DNA from: Mastigias papua
Taxonomy: Eukaryota; Cnidaria; Scyphozoa; Rhizostomeae; Mastigiidae
DNA length: 64,000 bases
Direction: 5' to 3'
NCBI GenBank assembly: GCA_964019165.1
Contig: OZ025271.1
Location: 13,247,759 to 13,311,758 of the forward strand
Under the pieces are notes generated by a model that was not told the DNA's origin, did no database searches, and saw only the letters and a list, made by a program, of their open reading frames with translations. Made by a program: the position numbers and the translations under genes. Of the stretch, positions 25,043 through 39,270 are shown one piece after another. Positions within the stretch are counted from its first letter, which is position 1, and every line of letters starts with the position of its first letter.

Positions 25043-25755
25043 TATGGCCAAACTGGCCAACATTGTTGGCGAACATGTCAAATTTGACATGGTCGCCAAC
25101 AATGTTACCCAGTTTGGCCACCATATTGGCCAACAAATTCAGGTCAAAAAATGTTCGTGGCATGTTTGTACATGCTCAAAACATTTTCGCGAACATTTGT
25201 TGTTCGATGTAATGTTGTCTAATTTGGCCACTATGTTCGCGAACAATTCAACTCTGTAAGGTAAAAGCAGGTAAAAGTGGCGCGAGAAATATGCGCAAAT
25301 CATTAGTGCGCATTGCTACTAGCCCGCATGAGGTTATTTTCAAAATGGAAATGGAAGCAATGGAGAAAAACAGAATGGACAAAACAAATACCAGATGGAT
25401 TGATGCACAAATATCAAAATTGATTGATATTACTCATATGAGTTATAGAAACTGAGAAATGAAGTCTCAAGCGTTTTCTCGTGTCTCGTTTTCGTTATTT
25501 GGCAGTAGCAAAAGGCAAGCTGCTGCTTTCTTTCTACTCGACATTTTTTACACAGTACAAAGATTTGGCGCGTTTGAACAACAACAACAACAACTACAGC
25601 CATAGCATGTCATGTATCGAATTTGTTGGCGAACAATGTTGCCCATTTTGGCCACTTCTATGACCAACGTGAAAAATCGACGAACATTCCACCAACATTA
25701 TGACTGACATGTTCGCGAACAATGTTGTCCAGTTTGGCCAAGCCTTAAGTGGCTT
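25043..25755. mobile_element. Palindrome-rich foldback element
   Basis: The ends are inverted repeats of about 40 bp (GGCCAAACTGGCCAACATTG at the left, its mirror near 25710-25745). A 72-bp near-perfect palindrome lies at 25047-25118 (36-bp arms, three mismatches, no loop). The module GTTCGCGAACAATGTTG...TTTGGCCA occurs at least five times in both orientations. A CAA run lies near 25579. No protein is recognised. Confidence 0.7.
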
Positions 25756-25904
25756 TGACAAGTACAAATAGGAAGCCAAATCATATTAAATCTTTGACAT
25801 CTAATACATGGAGGCTAACTTTTAGCACACAAGTACATCATTAACATGTATATGCTATTCCATTCATTTATATTACCAACGTAAGAAAAATGACACATGG
25901 ATTA
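25756..25904. repeat. 145-bp direct repeat, right copy
   Basis: Right partner of 24896-25042. Beyond ATGACACAT the flank changes at once into LINE sequence, whereas the left copy changes into the foldback element. Confidence 0.85.
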
Positions 25905-27118
25905 ACCCAAGTAATAGAAATGCCTACAAAGAGGACCAAATATATGAGACATTGCTCTCTGTACCTGCCCTGATCTTAAGAATGAAATAAAAGTTGTTGA
26001 AGGCATAAGTGATCATGAAGCAGTACCCAAAAATATGAACTTGAGAGCAAAGATTAATTCAAAAAAATCCGGAAAAGAGCTGCTGTTTAAAAAGCAACTA
26101 GGGACCAGATAGCGGAAGATCTTAAAGATTTGAGAAAACATTACCTTGAAAATTGTATGGACAAGTCGGTTTCAGGAGAATGGGAATTCATCAAAGCTAC
26201 GATAATGAATACTGCTAAGAAATACAATTAAAATTAAAATCAAAACGAAACAATTAAAATCAGGCAAGGATCTGCCGTGGATGACATGGGATATAAAGAG
26301 ATTATTAAAGAAGAAGCAAAGAAAATCTAACAAGGCAAAGAGAACAAAAAATGAAATATTTTTGAACAGAATACATACAACTACAGAAGGTTATAAAAAA
26401 AACAAATGGCCTAAGCTCATAACTATTACATAAACAGCTTGTTTGAAGATTCTGAGGACGACACTACTCAGAAAAATGGCGTGAAACGATTTTGGAACTA
26501 TATCAAATCCGTCAAAAAGTACACTGTTAGCATCCAGGCATTAAATTACCATGGAAAATTTGTCACTACAGGTCAAGAAAAAGCTGATGTGCCGTCAGAA
26601 CAGTACAAATCAGCCATTTCAAAACCATCACAAGATCTAATCACCTGTGAGAAGGATGTCTTGTATGATCCTATGACAGATATTATCATCTCAGAGAAAG
26701 GGGTCCTAAAACTCATACACAGTTTGAAAATCAATAAAGCTTTTGGTCTTGACCTCAATCCTACCCGATTTCTAAAAGATCATGCAGAAATCATCGCTTC
26801 TGTGCTAAATACTATATCCCAAAAATCAGTTGATATAGACACAACACCAACAGATTGTAGGAGCGCAAATATAGTGGCAGTTTTGAAAAAGGGGATCAAA
26901 CCAGATCCAACTAACTATAGTGCAATCTCACTTACTTGTGTGACATACAAAATGCTAGGGCACATCATCCATACACAAATAACATATCATCTTAATGCAA
27001 ATAACATTCATTTAAAGTTGCAACATGGGTTCAGAAGTAAACATAGAAGTGAAACTCAACTAATCAGCTGTGTAGAAGATCTATCAAGATACCAAGACAA
27101 TAGAGAATAATTAGATCT
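25905..27118 (+). pseudogene. Broken LINE ORF2 (CR1/Jockey-type), endonuclease end and RT start
   Basis: Near 25995 a frame reads VVEGISDHEAV, the SDH motif that ends the apurinic-type endonuclease. LPWMTWDIKRLLKKKQRK near 26270 is the usual linker. The open stretch 26439-27110 holds the start of reverse transcriptase: INKAFGLDLNPTRFLK, then PDPTNYSAISLTCVTYKML, then LQHGFRSKHRSETQL. It stops at about motif A, where a second LINE begins. Stops and frame changes show it is dead. Clade assignment is tentative. Confidence 0.85.
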
Positions 27119-27125
27119 CATAATA

Positions 27126-28645
27126 CTATAGACAAAAATATACAAATAAATAAAAATATGATGATGAGGAAGTAGAAAAATTATATAGAATTATTGAGCA
27201 AGAAGGAAAATGACATAAAGAATGGAAAGACATAGTGATAGCATTAGGGGATTTTAATGCAAAATTAGGACGCGAATGGTATGAAGATATAGTAGGGTCG
27301 TATGGATTAGGAGAAGTTAACGAGAGGGGATAAAGGCTTTTTGAATTCTGTGAAAAGGAAAATCTTTTTATTTGCAACACATGGTTTAAGCAGAAATTAA
27401 AATCAAGAAGCACATAGAAGCATCCAAATGAGAAAGATGAAAATCAGATTGATTATATTCTAGTAGACAAAAGATATCAAAACTACCATTACTAATGTAA
27501 AGGTAACGAAAGATGCAGATTGTGGTTCACATCATGATCCTGTCTGGATGACCATCAAAGTTAAGTTAAAAAGGCAGGAAAGAAGACATGTTCGCATGAG
27601 TTGGAATCTAGACGCGCTGAAAGATAAGGGCATGCAAGATAGCCTACGTTTACTAAAGAAGTCAGTGAGAAGTTAAGTGAAAATAACCATAAACATGACT
27701 GACACAAATTGAAGGCATGCTTGACAACAGTGGCGGCAAAGATATGTAGAAAACGTAAAATAACTAAGAAGCAAAATTGTATGAATGAAGATATCTAGGA
27801 TGTAATGGAAGAGGGGCCCATTTCTAAGCATGATAGGTTGAGTTATGCAGAATTAACAAAGGAAATCAGAAAAATGCGTCGTAAGGCTAAACAAGAATAT
27901 CACGAAAGTTTGTGCAAAGAAATATAAGAATTAGATAGGAAGCACAGTCCAAAAACATATAATGTGATAAAGAAGTTAACAAATAAAAGGATAAGTATCA
28001 ATAGTAACATAACATATGAGGATGGGAACACAGTTAGTACAGAACACGATATACTGCTAAGGTGGGCACAGTATATAGAGGACTTATATAATGATAAAGA
28101 TAAACCCCTTTAGATAACACATGTAGTTTCACAGTATATGAAGGTGTATATTGACAGAGAAGAGGTAAAGAGCATTATAGCGTCATTGCCTAAGAAAAAG
28201 GCCACAGGTACAGATGAGAGTCCAGCAGAGCTATTGCAGCAAATCGGAAACGACGGTATTAGTCTAATGACTAAAATAATTAATAATTGCTAAAAAACTG
28301 GTGAGCTGCCTGAAGATTTTTTATCAACGACATTTATAAGAAATACAAAAGGTTTCTAGAAAACTAAACTGTAATAAACATTGAGCCATTAGTTTAATTT
28401 CACATGCGTCAAAAGTAATTTTACAAGTAATCAAATCAAGAATTGCATAGTTGATTGAAAGTAGATTGGGGGATAGCAAATTAGGTTTCAGAAAAGGTAG
28501 AAGCACTAGGAATGGCATTTGGCAGCTTAGATTCACGACAGAAAGATTGATTGAAAAGAATAAGAGATTATTTGTATGTTACATCGACTATAAAATAGCG
28601 TTGGACAAAATAAAGCATATTGCTCTTAGTAAACTGCTTGCATAA
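27126..28645 (+). pseudogene. Broken RTE/CFDP2-type LINE fragment
   Basis: The frame opens inside the endonuclease with DIVIALGDFNAKLGREW, then VGSYGLGEVNERG and NQIDYILVDKRYQ. Later come LPKKKATGTDESPAELLQQI, LGDSKLGFRKGRSTRNGIWQ and LFVCYIDYKIALDKIKH (RT motif A, degraded). These match the RTE elements often annotated as 'craniofacial development protein 2-like'. Many stops and frameshifts. It lacks the 5' endonuclease start and ends after motif A, running into repeat D. It abuts the previous LINE, so it may have inserted into it. Confidence 0.85.
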
Positions 28646-28689
28646 CTCATGCTTAAGTTATTCCAAGAGTTGCTTTCTCTTTGGAAAAG

Positions 28690-29075
28690 GGAAAAATTAA
28701 CAGCTGCATTCCAACATGCAACAAGAAACAAACAAGAAAATCTAATTTTCCCATTAAATGACTCTTACACAGCACTGAAAACATACAACCAGCAAGATAT
28801 GGCAAGCAAAATTCCTTTCATTGAATCTAAAGAACAGGTTGGCATACTTATAGTTCTTTGGCCCAACACTTCTATTATATCCTTCCATATTGGTTACGAT
28901 AAAAGATTTGCTCTTGAATCTCCCGATTTCTTTAAATTCATTAGCTAGGATCCATTTGTAAATAATCTTCTCTTTCAAATTACGAGATAACTTTATCAGC
29001 ATGGAATTCTAAGCAAATTGCTCACTTTTCAATATGGTTGCTTTTTGCATCTAAAAATCCCGTTTCGATATTCCT
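28690..29075 (-). repeat. Dispersed repeat D, best copy
   Basis: About 385 bp, matching the copies at 24450 and 41235 and the flanks of the 97-bp array. On the minus strand a frame is open through IIYKWILANEFKEIGRFK and on through RFNERNFACHILLV. There are no terminal repeats and no recognised family. Confidence 0.75.
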
Positions 29076-29257
29076 AGTAATACGCATTGGAATAAACAAC
29101 ATGATAAACAAAGTTGTTGCTAGTGACTGCCAATAAAAGTTGGTTTAAGGTAAAAGTTTGATGACAAAAGGGTGTGGTCATCACTTGAATATGAATATTC
29201 TACAGAGGTGTTAATTTAGAGAACAAGGGAGTTTTTCGATATATGGAAAGGCTAATT

Positions 29258-29900
29258 TCACGAAGCAGCTGGAAATGTTATCGTTCCCAAAACTTTTTGA
29301 CGATTTAAGTCTAACAATTGAATCACTAACGTGCTGCACCTGGATTGACTCTTGAAGACAAATGTACTCTTAAGTCGATTGATATCATAGTCACCTGAAA
29401 GTAGAGGATTTAAATATTTATCAATACTTCCCGCTATATCTCTACCTACACAGCAGAAATATTTGTTCATAACATTGGACATATCCTTCTTAGTGATAAT
29501 TTTGTGATAATTTCAGTGCCCTTGTCACTTATTACATCAATATTAGTAGACTAAGATCTCTTCGACTAGAAATCTGATGGAATCCCTAACACAAACAGAG
29601 GCTCCATCACCCCTTGCAGAGTGCTCTGATCAATCTTCTTGGTAGCCTGTTATGGCTGTTAATTCAGAAGGGTAATCAGAGTTAATCTTTATTTCATTCA
29701 TTAATAACTTGATCTCACCAAGGTGGCTACATATACTATTGACGTTAAGAGAATTAATTGACATGCCCCTCTCCCTTGATTCCAAACCGCTGATGAGACA
29801 GTGCAGGGTGGATATCAGAAAAGTTGTCAAAAATTTTTGCACCCCTATTATAAGCAGTGGCAGAAATGTGTTTTCCACTGCATCACCGTCAACAGGCACA
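29258..29900 (-). pseudogene. Broken LINE on the minus strand
   Basis: On the minus strand, 29899-29630 reads SINSLNVNSICSHLGEIKLL and then MNEIKI, the usual start of a LINE endonuclease. Further along, 29482-29258 reads MSNVMNKYFCCVGRDIAGSI, the type of sequence found between endonuclease and RT. Most of the endonuclease and all RT motifs are missing, so this is an internally deleted remnant. Confidence 0.7.
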
Positions 29901-31300
29901 CTCCCATATCATCACGTATAATTAAACTAGCTAACGTGCAATCACAATATCCAGAAAACATCCTTCCTTCCTTGGCTTTTGTCTGAATTTCATTTCCTTC
30001 CACTCACTTCAATATATCCATGCAAAATCTTATGATTTATTAGCACCGGACAGTCATATGAAAACGTAAATAAAACTTTTTGATAAATAAGACAGAAAAT
30101 AAAATGAAACAATTCAGCTTAAATCAATGTTTGAGTTTCAAACTATTTTCTTCATGTTTTGCCATGGGATACCCTGAAATTAGAGTATATACCCAGAAAG
30201 TTTTCAGAATTATAGTATATACCCAGAGGAAGGGGGAAGGAGGAAGGAGGACGGGAGAGGGGGGAGGGAGGAAGCGACATAGGAATAGGAGAGTGATCCA
30301 CTGGCAGTAAAACAGGAATAACATTGTTCTCCAGGGTGACCTAACCGTTGGTGTTCCAACAAATTCTGCCGAGGATTGTAGGCCTACAAAAACGTAATGC
30401 GATGATGGAGTATCATTTATCACATGGGCCTATTCTCTATCAATGCATATGAATCAAATACTAATTAATGAACAGCGCCACCGCAGTGCTGCTAGGACTA
30501 CCGCTCCCTTTCACATTGTTTCCACCATATTCTGCCTTATCTTTTCAACGTTCTTTTGGATTTTTGCAAACATAAACACTATTCTATTCAATACATGAAA
30601 ATTGTACAATTCACTTCAATATTTACTATTCACTTCAAAAGGTTTTGGTTGGCATAAATAAGCGACTTGGTTGGCATAAATTATCAACTTAATTAGCTAA
30701 ACGAGAGAATGCCAACCTAAAATAAATCATATATTATTTATATTATTATTACTATTACTATCATTTATGTCTCGGAGATGCCTTTACATCCATTTTAGAG
30801 GATAAAGAGTAAATGGTTGTCTGTTGTATCGACCCATACCATGGTGGATCTTCCTGCACTACCCCCCCCCTCCCCCCACCAAGGCAAAACAACAAGGCAC
30901 CATCATTTTTTAATGACAATGAGTATAAATTTATTCATGACTCACAGCTCTGACAGTCTGGAAAGAAGTAACTTAACGAGGGTTTTTGTCAGTAAATTAC
31001 CAAATGGGCTAGAGTGTCTGCCAGTGCATTATTGTTTTGCAACCCCCTCTGAGAAAAAGGGCCAGACCATGCAGCTGATAGTAAGCATGAAGGCGATACG
31101 TAAATTAGAACTAAAGAACCTTTAGAATTTTCAAGCCTTTTGGTTGCATTCTGCACTGTATGTTCCCCTTACAACGTACTTCACAGGACCGGCTGAAAAG
31201 GAATGAACTCTAGAATGGGTTAGAAGACTAAATGTGCTAACATAACAACAACAACAATAACAACACATTGACAACTATACAAGCAGGCACAGAGCCAAAG
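29901..31300. other. No gene seen; purine tract
   Basis: A G/A-rich tract lies at about 30225-30290. Otherwise this is AT-rich spacer with a C-run near 30865. Confidence 0.4.
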
Positions 31301-32670
31301 GTAAATTCCTTGATTTTTCCAGGTTGTCCATGTTTTCCTTGACCTCACATTTTATCCCTTGATTTTTCCAGGCTTTCCCTGCCTTCAATTCTAATTCCTT
31401 GCCTTTTCCAGATTTTCCAGGTTTTCCCTGATCCCAATTTTAATTCCTTGATTTGTCCAGGTTGTCCAGGTTTTTCATAACATTAAGTTTAATTCTCTGA
31501 ATTTTCTAAGCTTTCCATGTCCTTAAACTTAATTCCCTGATGTCTCCAGGCTTTCCAGGGTTTCCCTGATCCCAAGTTTAATTCCTTGATTTTTCCAGGT
31601 TGTCCAGGTTTTCCCTAACCTCAAGTTTAATTCCTTGATTTCTCCAGATTTTCTCAGTCCTCAAAGTGAATTCCCTGACATTTCTAGATTTCAAGGGTGT
31701 CTCTGACCTCAACTTTAAGTTCCTGACTTTTCCAGTTTTTCCAAGTTTTCTTCTGTCCTCAAATTTAATTCGATGATCTTTCCAGTTTCTTCAGGTTTTC
31801 CCTTTCCTCAAATTTAACTCCATGATTTGTCAAGGTTATCCAAGGTTTCTTCTGTCTCAAATTTAATTCTCTAACTTTTCCAGTTTCTCCAGGTTTTCCC
31901 ATTCCTGAAATTTAATTCTCTGACTTTTCCAGGTTTCCTAGGTGTTCCTTAACCTCAAATTTAAATCTCTGACTTGTCCAGGGTTTCCAAGCTTTCCCTA
32001 GCCTAAAATTTAATTCCTTGATATTTGCAGATTTTCCATGTGTTCCTTGACCTACAATTCAGTTCCCTAACTTTTCTAGGTTTTCCATGCTTTCCCTAAT
32101 ATAAAGTCTAATTCTCTGAATGTTTCAGGTTTTTCCGGTCTTCACACTTTAATTCTCTGACTTTTTCCAGGTTTCTCATGCTTTCCCTAATATAAAGTCT
32201 AATTCTCTGAATGTTTCAGCTTTTTCCGGTCTTCACATTTAATTCCCTGACTTGTCCAGGTTTTTTCCAGGATTTCCCTATGCTAAAATTCAATTCCCTG
32301 ACTTTTCCAGTTTTTCCAGAATTTCCCTATGCTAAAATTGAATTCATTGTCTTTTCCAGTTTTTCCAGGTTTTCCCTTCCTCACAATTAATTCCATGCTT
32401 TTTCCAGGTTTTTTTAAGCCTTTCTTGACCTCAAAGTTATTTCCATGACATTTCCAAGATGTCCAAGCTTTCATTGATCTCAAGCTTAAGTCTCTGAGTT
32501 TTCCACACTTCCCAGGCTTTCCTTAACCTCAAAATTATTTCCATGATTTTCCCAAGTTTTTCAGGCTTTCCTTGACTTTTCAAATTCCACTTCCTGACTT
32601 TTCCAGATCCTCCGCGTGTCTCTTACCTCAAATTTAATTCCCTGAGTTTTCCAGGTCTTCCAGATTTTTG
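31300..32670. repeat. T-rich degenerate minisatellite, about 55-60 bp unit
   Basis: About 1.4 kb of imperfect units, each with the pattern 'aattccctgactttttccaggttttccctgacctcaaattt' in varying forms. There are on the order of 23 units. The strand asymmetry is strong: the plus strand is pyrimidine-rich throughout. Nearly every unit carries TTTTCCAG, which looks like a splice acceptor. Confidence 0.9.
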
Positions 32671-33480
32671 AGATCCCTGGTACTTCACTCGGGCTGGGGT
32701 TTCTTTTGTTGGTGACAAAAAGCCCCCCTCCCCCATGTACGGCAGGATTAAGAAACAGCTAAGAAGTAGTTTCTGATTCCCTATTGTTGTTGTTGCAGTT
32801 GTGACTCATATTTCCTCACACATTCTATAAAAGTTCCTAAACCACTCTGAATATTCATATGTACTGAGAACCTTTTAAATTACAAATTGACAAATGAATT
32901 GAAATGAAATGCAAACATTATATCACATTCAACGGCACGCTACTGAGTCCTTTATTTAAGAGTAAAATACCAGAATCAGTATTAGTCATTGAAAAGAGGT
33001 CAGCCTCGATTCATTAAGAGGACTTATATATTAGGTAGAAAAGATGGCGTCCTAATTTTAGCGTTCTCCCCCAGTCTAGTCTTAATTCCAAGTGCATCGT
33101 CAACAGTGTACGGGAATACACAAGACGGGGGATAAGACACCGTTAGACAGAGTGAAGCATGTGACTAACAATAAATTCATGAATTTGCTGTGGGGTCATT
33201 TGAAAACTACATAATGGAACAATTGTCATTTTGACTCCTCTCCTAACCTCCTTGAAACGGCCTTTCACACAAGAGTTGATACCCCTTCATTGCTACGTAA
33301 CATTCTTACAACAGAACCCAATTCCTCTATACGAGACAAGTCTGTAAAGTTTTATTCAAGTCTTATAGCATGACGTCATATAATAGAGCAAAATTTATGT
33401 AATATAGCATCATACAGAATAGAATATTATGACGTGATATAATAAGGAATATTAACATATAGTGTAAAAAGTTATAAAAG
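32671..33480. other. No gene seen
   Basis: Ordinary spacer. A short palindromic stretch around GCATGACGTCATATAA lies near 33370. Confidence 0.4.
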
Positions 33481-33552
33481 AGTATGCAATATATATATAT
33501 ATATATATAAACGTCAAAAAGCTACAACCAACCAAGTAATTTACAAGTATAG

Positions 33553-35598
<2,046 letters not shown>

Positions 35599-35640
35599 CC
35601 TCCCCTCCCCTCCCCTCCCCTCCCCTCCCCTCCCCTCCTC
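35599..35640. repeat. (CCCCT)n microsatellite
   Basis: About eight units of a CT-rich pentanucleotide. Confidence 0.95.
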
Positions 35641-35833
35641 TCAGTTAAAGCACCCATGAAGCTGGAAAGGAAGAAAGCCATACAAGGAGTGCATGTTTTC
35701 GTTCCAAATTTTGTTCACTGACATCGGGAGCAGGTCTGTAATCCTTGAAGGCCAGAGAAGCACAACATTGACTTGACATGAGGGATATGGGTCCGTGATA
35801 CCCTTTTTATTTCCCTGATGTTTCTACTTAAGT

Positions 35834-35897
35834 GTGAATGGGGCTCACCGTGAATGGGGCTCACCGTGAATGGGGCTCACCGTGAATGGGGCTCACA
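35834..35897. repeat. 16-bp tandem repeat, four copies
   Basis: GTGAATGGGGCTCACC is repeated four times at a 16-bp period just upstream of the LINE endonuclease start. It may be part of that LINE's 5' region. Confidence 0.9.
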
Positions 35898-35984
35898 GAA
35901 TTTCTGGGAACTCATCGCTCTGTAGGGTAGAACATGTGCGACAGGTATCACCAGACCGTCATCAAGCGACTGTCAGCATTGGCA

Positions 35985-38900
35985 ACAACAACAGCATAAG
36001 TAAATGGAACATGGAATGTTCAAACTATATTTCAGAAAAGACAACTCTAGAACATCAAACAAGAAATGAGGACAATGAAAATAAACATTCTTGGACTCTC
36101 AGAGGTGCAGGCAGGGGTGTAGATCTGGGGGGCTCGGGGGGGCGTAGCCCTCCATGGTGAATATATGAGATTTCTGGGGGGGCTCAGCCGTCTGCATGAA
36201 TCTCCAGTTGCTTGAAAAATTATCCTTAATTTTTCTATCAGACTCAAGACTTACAAATTTCTTAACCTCTATAAAGCTAAATTTGGAACTCAAAGCAGAA
36301 GTCTGGAGACCACGCCTGGGCGCGGTATCCAAAATTCTGTTATGAGCCCCCTTTGTTAAACATTTAGCACTACACCCCTGGTTGCAGGCAAGATAACATC
36401 AGATGAGTTATACTAAGGAGTTGATAGTCATCAAAGAGGAGTTGGAATATTAATAGATGCAGAATATTCAAAGGCACTGAAAGGCTTTTGGAGTGTTAAT
36501 GACAGAGTCATCGTCATGAAAATTAGTAGAAAACCATTTGACATCGGAAGTATTCAGGCTTATGCTCCAACAGATTGAGTCATTCTATGAGGATACTGAA
36601 AAAGCAATAAAGTAACTGAAATCCCAAGACATAAATATCATAATGAGAGATTTCAATGCAAAAGTTAGCAATGATAGAATAGACAAGATTATGGGACCTT
36701 TTGGTTTAGCAGAAATAAATGAAAAAGGAAAAAACTGATTGAGTGTTTACAATACTTACAATACAACATAATGCAAACATGCCACAGGGAGTATGGGGCT
36801 ACATAACAACCCTGTGGCATTTAACAATTAACTTAACTTGAAGTCAATTTCAAAATGTGTGTCAGGCGAAACAGATTAATGAATTATATAAGTTCGGTTA
36901 TGTATGAGTAATGCATAGCCTTGGGTATAACTTTGTGGTGGAAAGATTAAGTGGTGCACAGAGTATAACTTTGTTGTAATGAATACATGGTTGAAAAACC
37001 ACCCAAGAAAATGCTGGACATGGAAAAGCCCTGGGGATAGGAAAAGAAATCAAATTGACTATATATTGATTCAAGAAAGATATTGCAATCCCATAACATC
37101 ATGCAGATCCATGCCAGACTGTGACAGCGATCACATCCCTGCCTTGGAATCATGAAAGTCAAACTAAAGAAGTTGAAGAGATCAAAGAGGGAACCAAAGC
37201 TACAACTGAGCCTTTTAGAAGAAGATGAAGATTTGAAAAATAAGTATAGAATAAATGTTAAGAATAAATTTGAAGTTCTCGATGCTTTAACTACAGCGGA
37301 GGAGAGATGGTAGAAAATGAAAGAAAGCATCAAAGAGGCGGCCAATGAACACATACAACTTATAGAGAAAAAAGTTAACAAGAAATGGATGACTACAGAA
37401 ATTCTGGTTCTTATGGAAGATTGGAGAAAAGTAAAAAAGAATGAAGAAGATTATAGTGAAATATGCAAATTTATCAAGAAAAAATGTAATGAAGCTAAGG
37501 AGAAATGGATTAACGATCAGTGCATATAGATTGAGCAACAGACCGTCAAAGACAGCAAATATATACATCAAACAATTGAGGAAATGACTGGGAAGAATCC
37601 ATCATCAAGAACAGGATGCTTGAAATCTAAGGATTGACAAATCCTGATGGGCAAAATCGAAAATCTAAACAGACGGTCAAAATAAATTGAAGATCTATAT
37701 AATGATGAAAGATGCCCAGCAACTTCAATTAGGAATGGAATCAAATGTTCCCCAATTTAGCTGAGGAAGTGAAACATGCATTGAAAAAGATGAAAAAAGG
37801 CAAGGCAGCAGGTCCTGATAATGTGCCCATTGAACTCATAACAGCTTAACAAGATATAGAAATTATGGAAGTGACAAAGCTGCTTAACATCATATACGAC
37901 ACAGGCGAAATACCTCATGACCTAACAAAATCTGTCTTTATTGCGATACCAAAGAACCCTGGAACAACTTATTGTGAACAACACAGAACGATTAGTCTCA
38001 TGAGCCATCTAGCAAAAGTTCTTTTACGAGTGCTTCTGTGCAGAATGAGGAGCAAGATACGGCCTGAGATCTCAGAGAAGCAGTTTGGATTTGTGGCAGA
38101 TAGAGGAAAAAGAAATGCGATTTTTACACTAAACATGCTCCTAGAAAGATCAATAGAGGTACAGAAGGACATATGCCTTTGTTTTATAGATTACTCAAAG
38201 GCCTTCGAAAAAGTGAGACATGATGATTTAATTGCAATCTTGATGGGCCTGAACATAGATGCCAAGGATCTGCGCATCCTGAGAAACCTATACTGGGGAC
38301 AAACGGAGGCGATAAGGATAGAGAATGAAATCAGTGAATATCAAGCAACAAAGAGAGGAGTAAGGCAGGGCTGCGCAGTGTCACCTGATCTTTTCAATTT
38401 ATAAAGAGAGATGGCCCTCAGAAACCTCAATGAACATCAAGGAATCAAAGTAGGCGGCAATAATATCAACAATTTACTGTATGTTGATGACACGGTACTC
38501 ATTGCAAATTCAGGACAAAAACGTCAAACACTTCTTACAACAGCATCAGCCAAAAGTGTACAGGAAGGTTTAGAACTAAATGTTAAGAAAACGGAATGCA
38601 CGGTGATCTCAAAAAAGGCCAACGCACCAATTTGTAATATATAATGTAATGGTGAGAAAATAAAACAAATAAAAAGCTTCAAATATCTGGGATATACCAT
38701 ATCACAAAATGCAAAGAGTGACGCTGAAATAAAGAAAAGAATTGCTATGGCTAAGGAAACTTTCAGGAAAATGAAACCATATTTACAAACAGAAACATTA
38801 CCATGAACATAAAAGTTAATACCCTCAAAGCATACGTTTTGTCAGTTCTTTTATACGGATGTGAGAGCTGGACACTGAATAGACAAAAACAGAAAGGAGG

Positions 38901-39270
38901 CTGGAGGCTGCAGAGCTGTGGTTTCTTCAAAGAATGTTAAGAATATCACGGACAGAGAAAAAATTAAACATAGAGGTTATGGAAATGGCAGTGTAGGAAA
39001 GATCACTGATGAGAATCATAAGAGAGAGACAAATGAAAGTATTGAGACATCTGCAGGGAGGATGGGATCGAGAAACAAATGCTGTGTGGTAAAGTTGAAG
39101 GAAGGAGGAGCAAAGGACGACAAAGAATTAAATACATGGACAGCCTCAACAACTATGTCACCAATAAGTCACTCAGCAACACTGAGCTAATGAAAAAGAC
39201 AGATAACAGAAAAGAATGGCGTGCCACGATCGTCGATGTCTGCTCCAGACCTGACACCTGAAGAAGAGAA
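35985..39270 (+). pseudogene. Near-full-length broken RTE/CFDP2-type LINE
   Basis: Endonuclease: NGTWNVQTIFQKRQL near 36000, MKINILGLSEV up to the MITE at 36112, then HQRGVGILIDAEYSKALKGF, IGSIQAYAPTD, RDFNAKVSNDRI (usual GDFNAK altered) and NQIDYILIQERY with CDSDHIPALES. Reverse transcriptase: KGKAAGPDNVPIELI, then the open stretch 37865-38404 with LCFIDYSKAFEKVRHDD (motif A) and GVRQGCAVSPDLFN (motif B), then NNLLYVDDTVLIA (catalytic YVDD, motif C) and IKSFKYLGYTIS. The C-terminal tail is frameshifted to about 39270. Stops and frame changes occur throughout. It is the most complete element here, in plus orientation. Confidence 0.92.
36112..36380. mobile_element. hAT-like MITE inserted in the LINE endonuclease
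   Basis: A 269-bp element with inverted ends CAGGGGTGTAG and CTACACCCCTG. The flanking 8-mers GGTGCAGG (36104-36111) and GTTGCAGG (36381-36388) match at seven of eight positions. The LINE reading frame breaks at its left border (GLSEVQ) and is recovered to the right (HQRGVGILID, after a small indel), which confirms a later insertion. No transposase. Confidence 0.93.
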
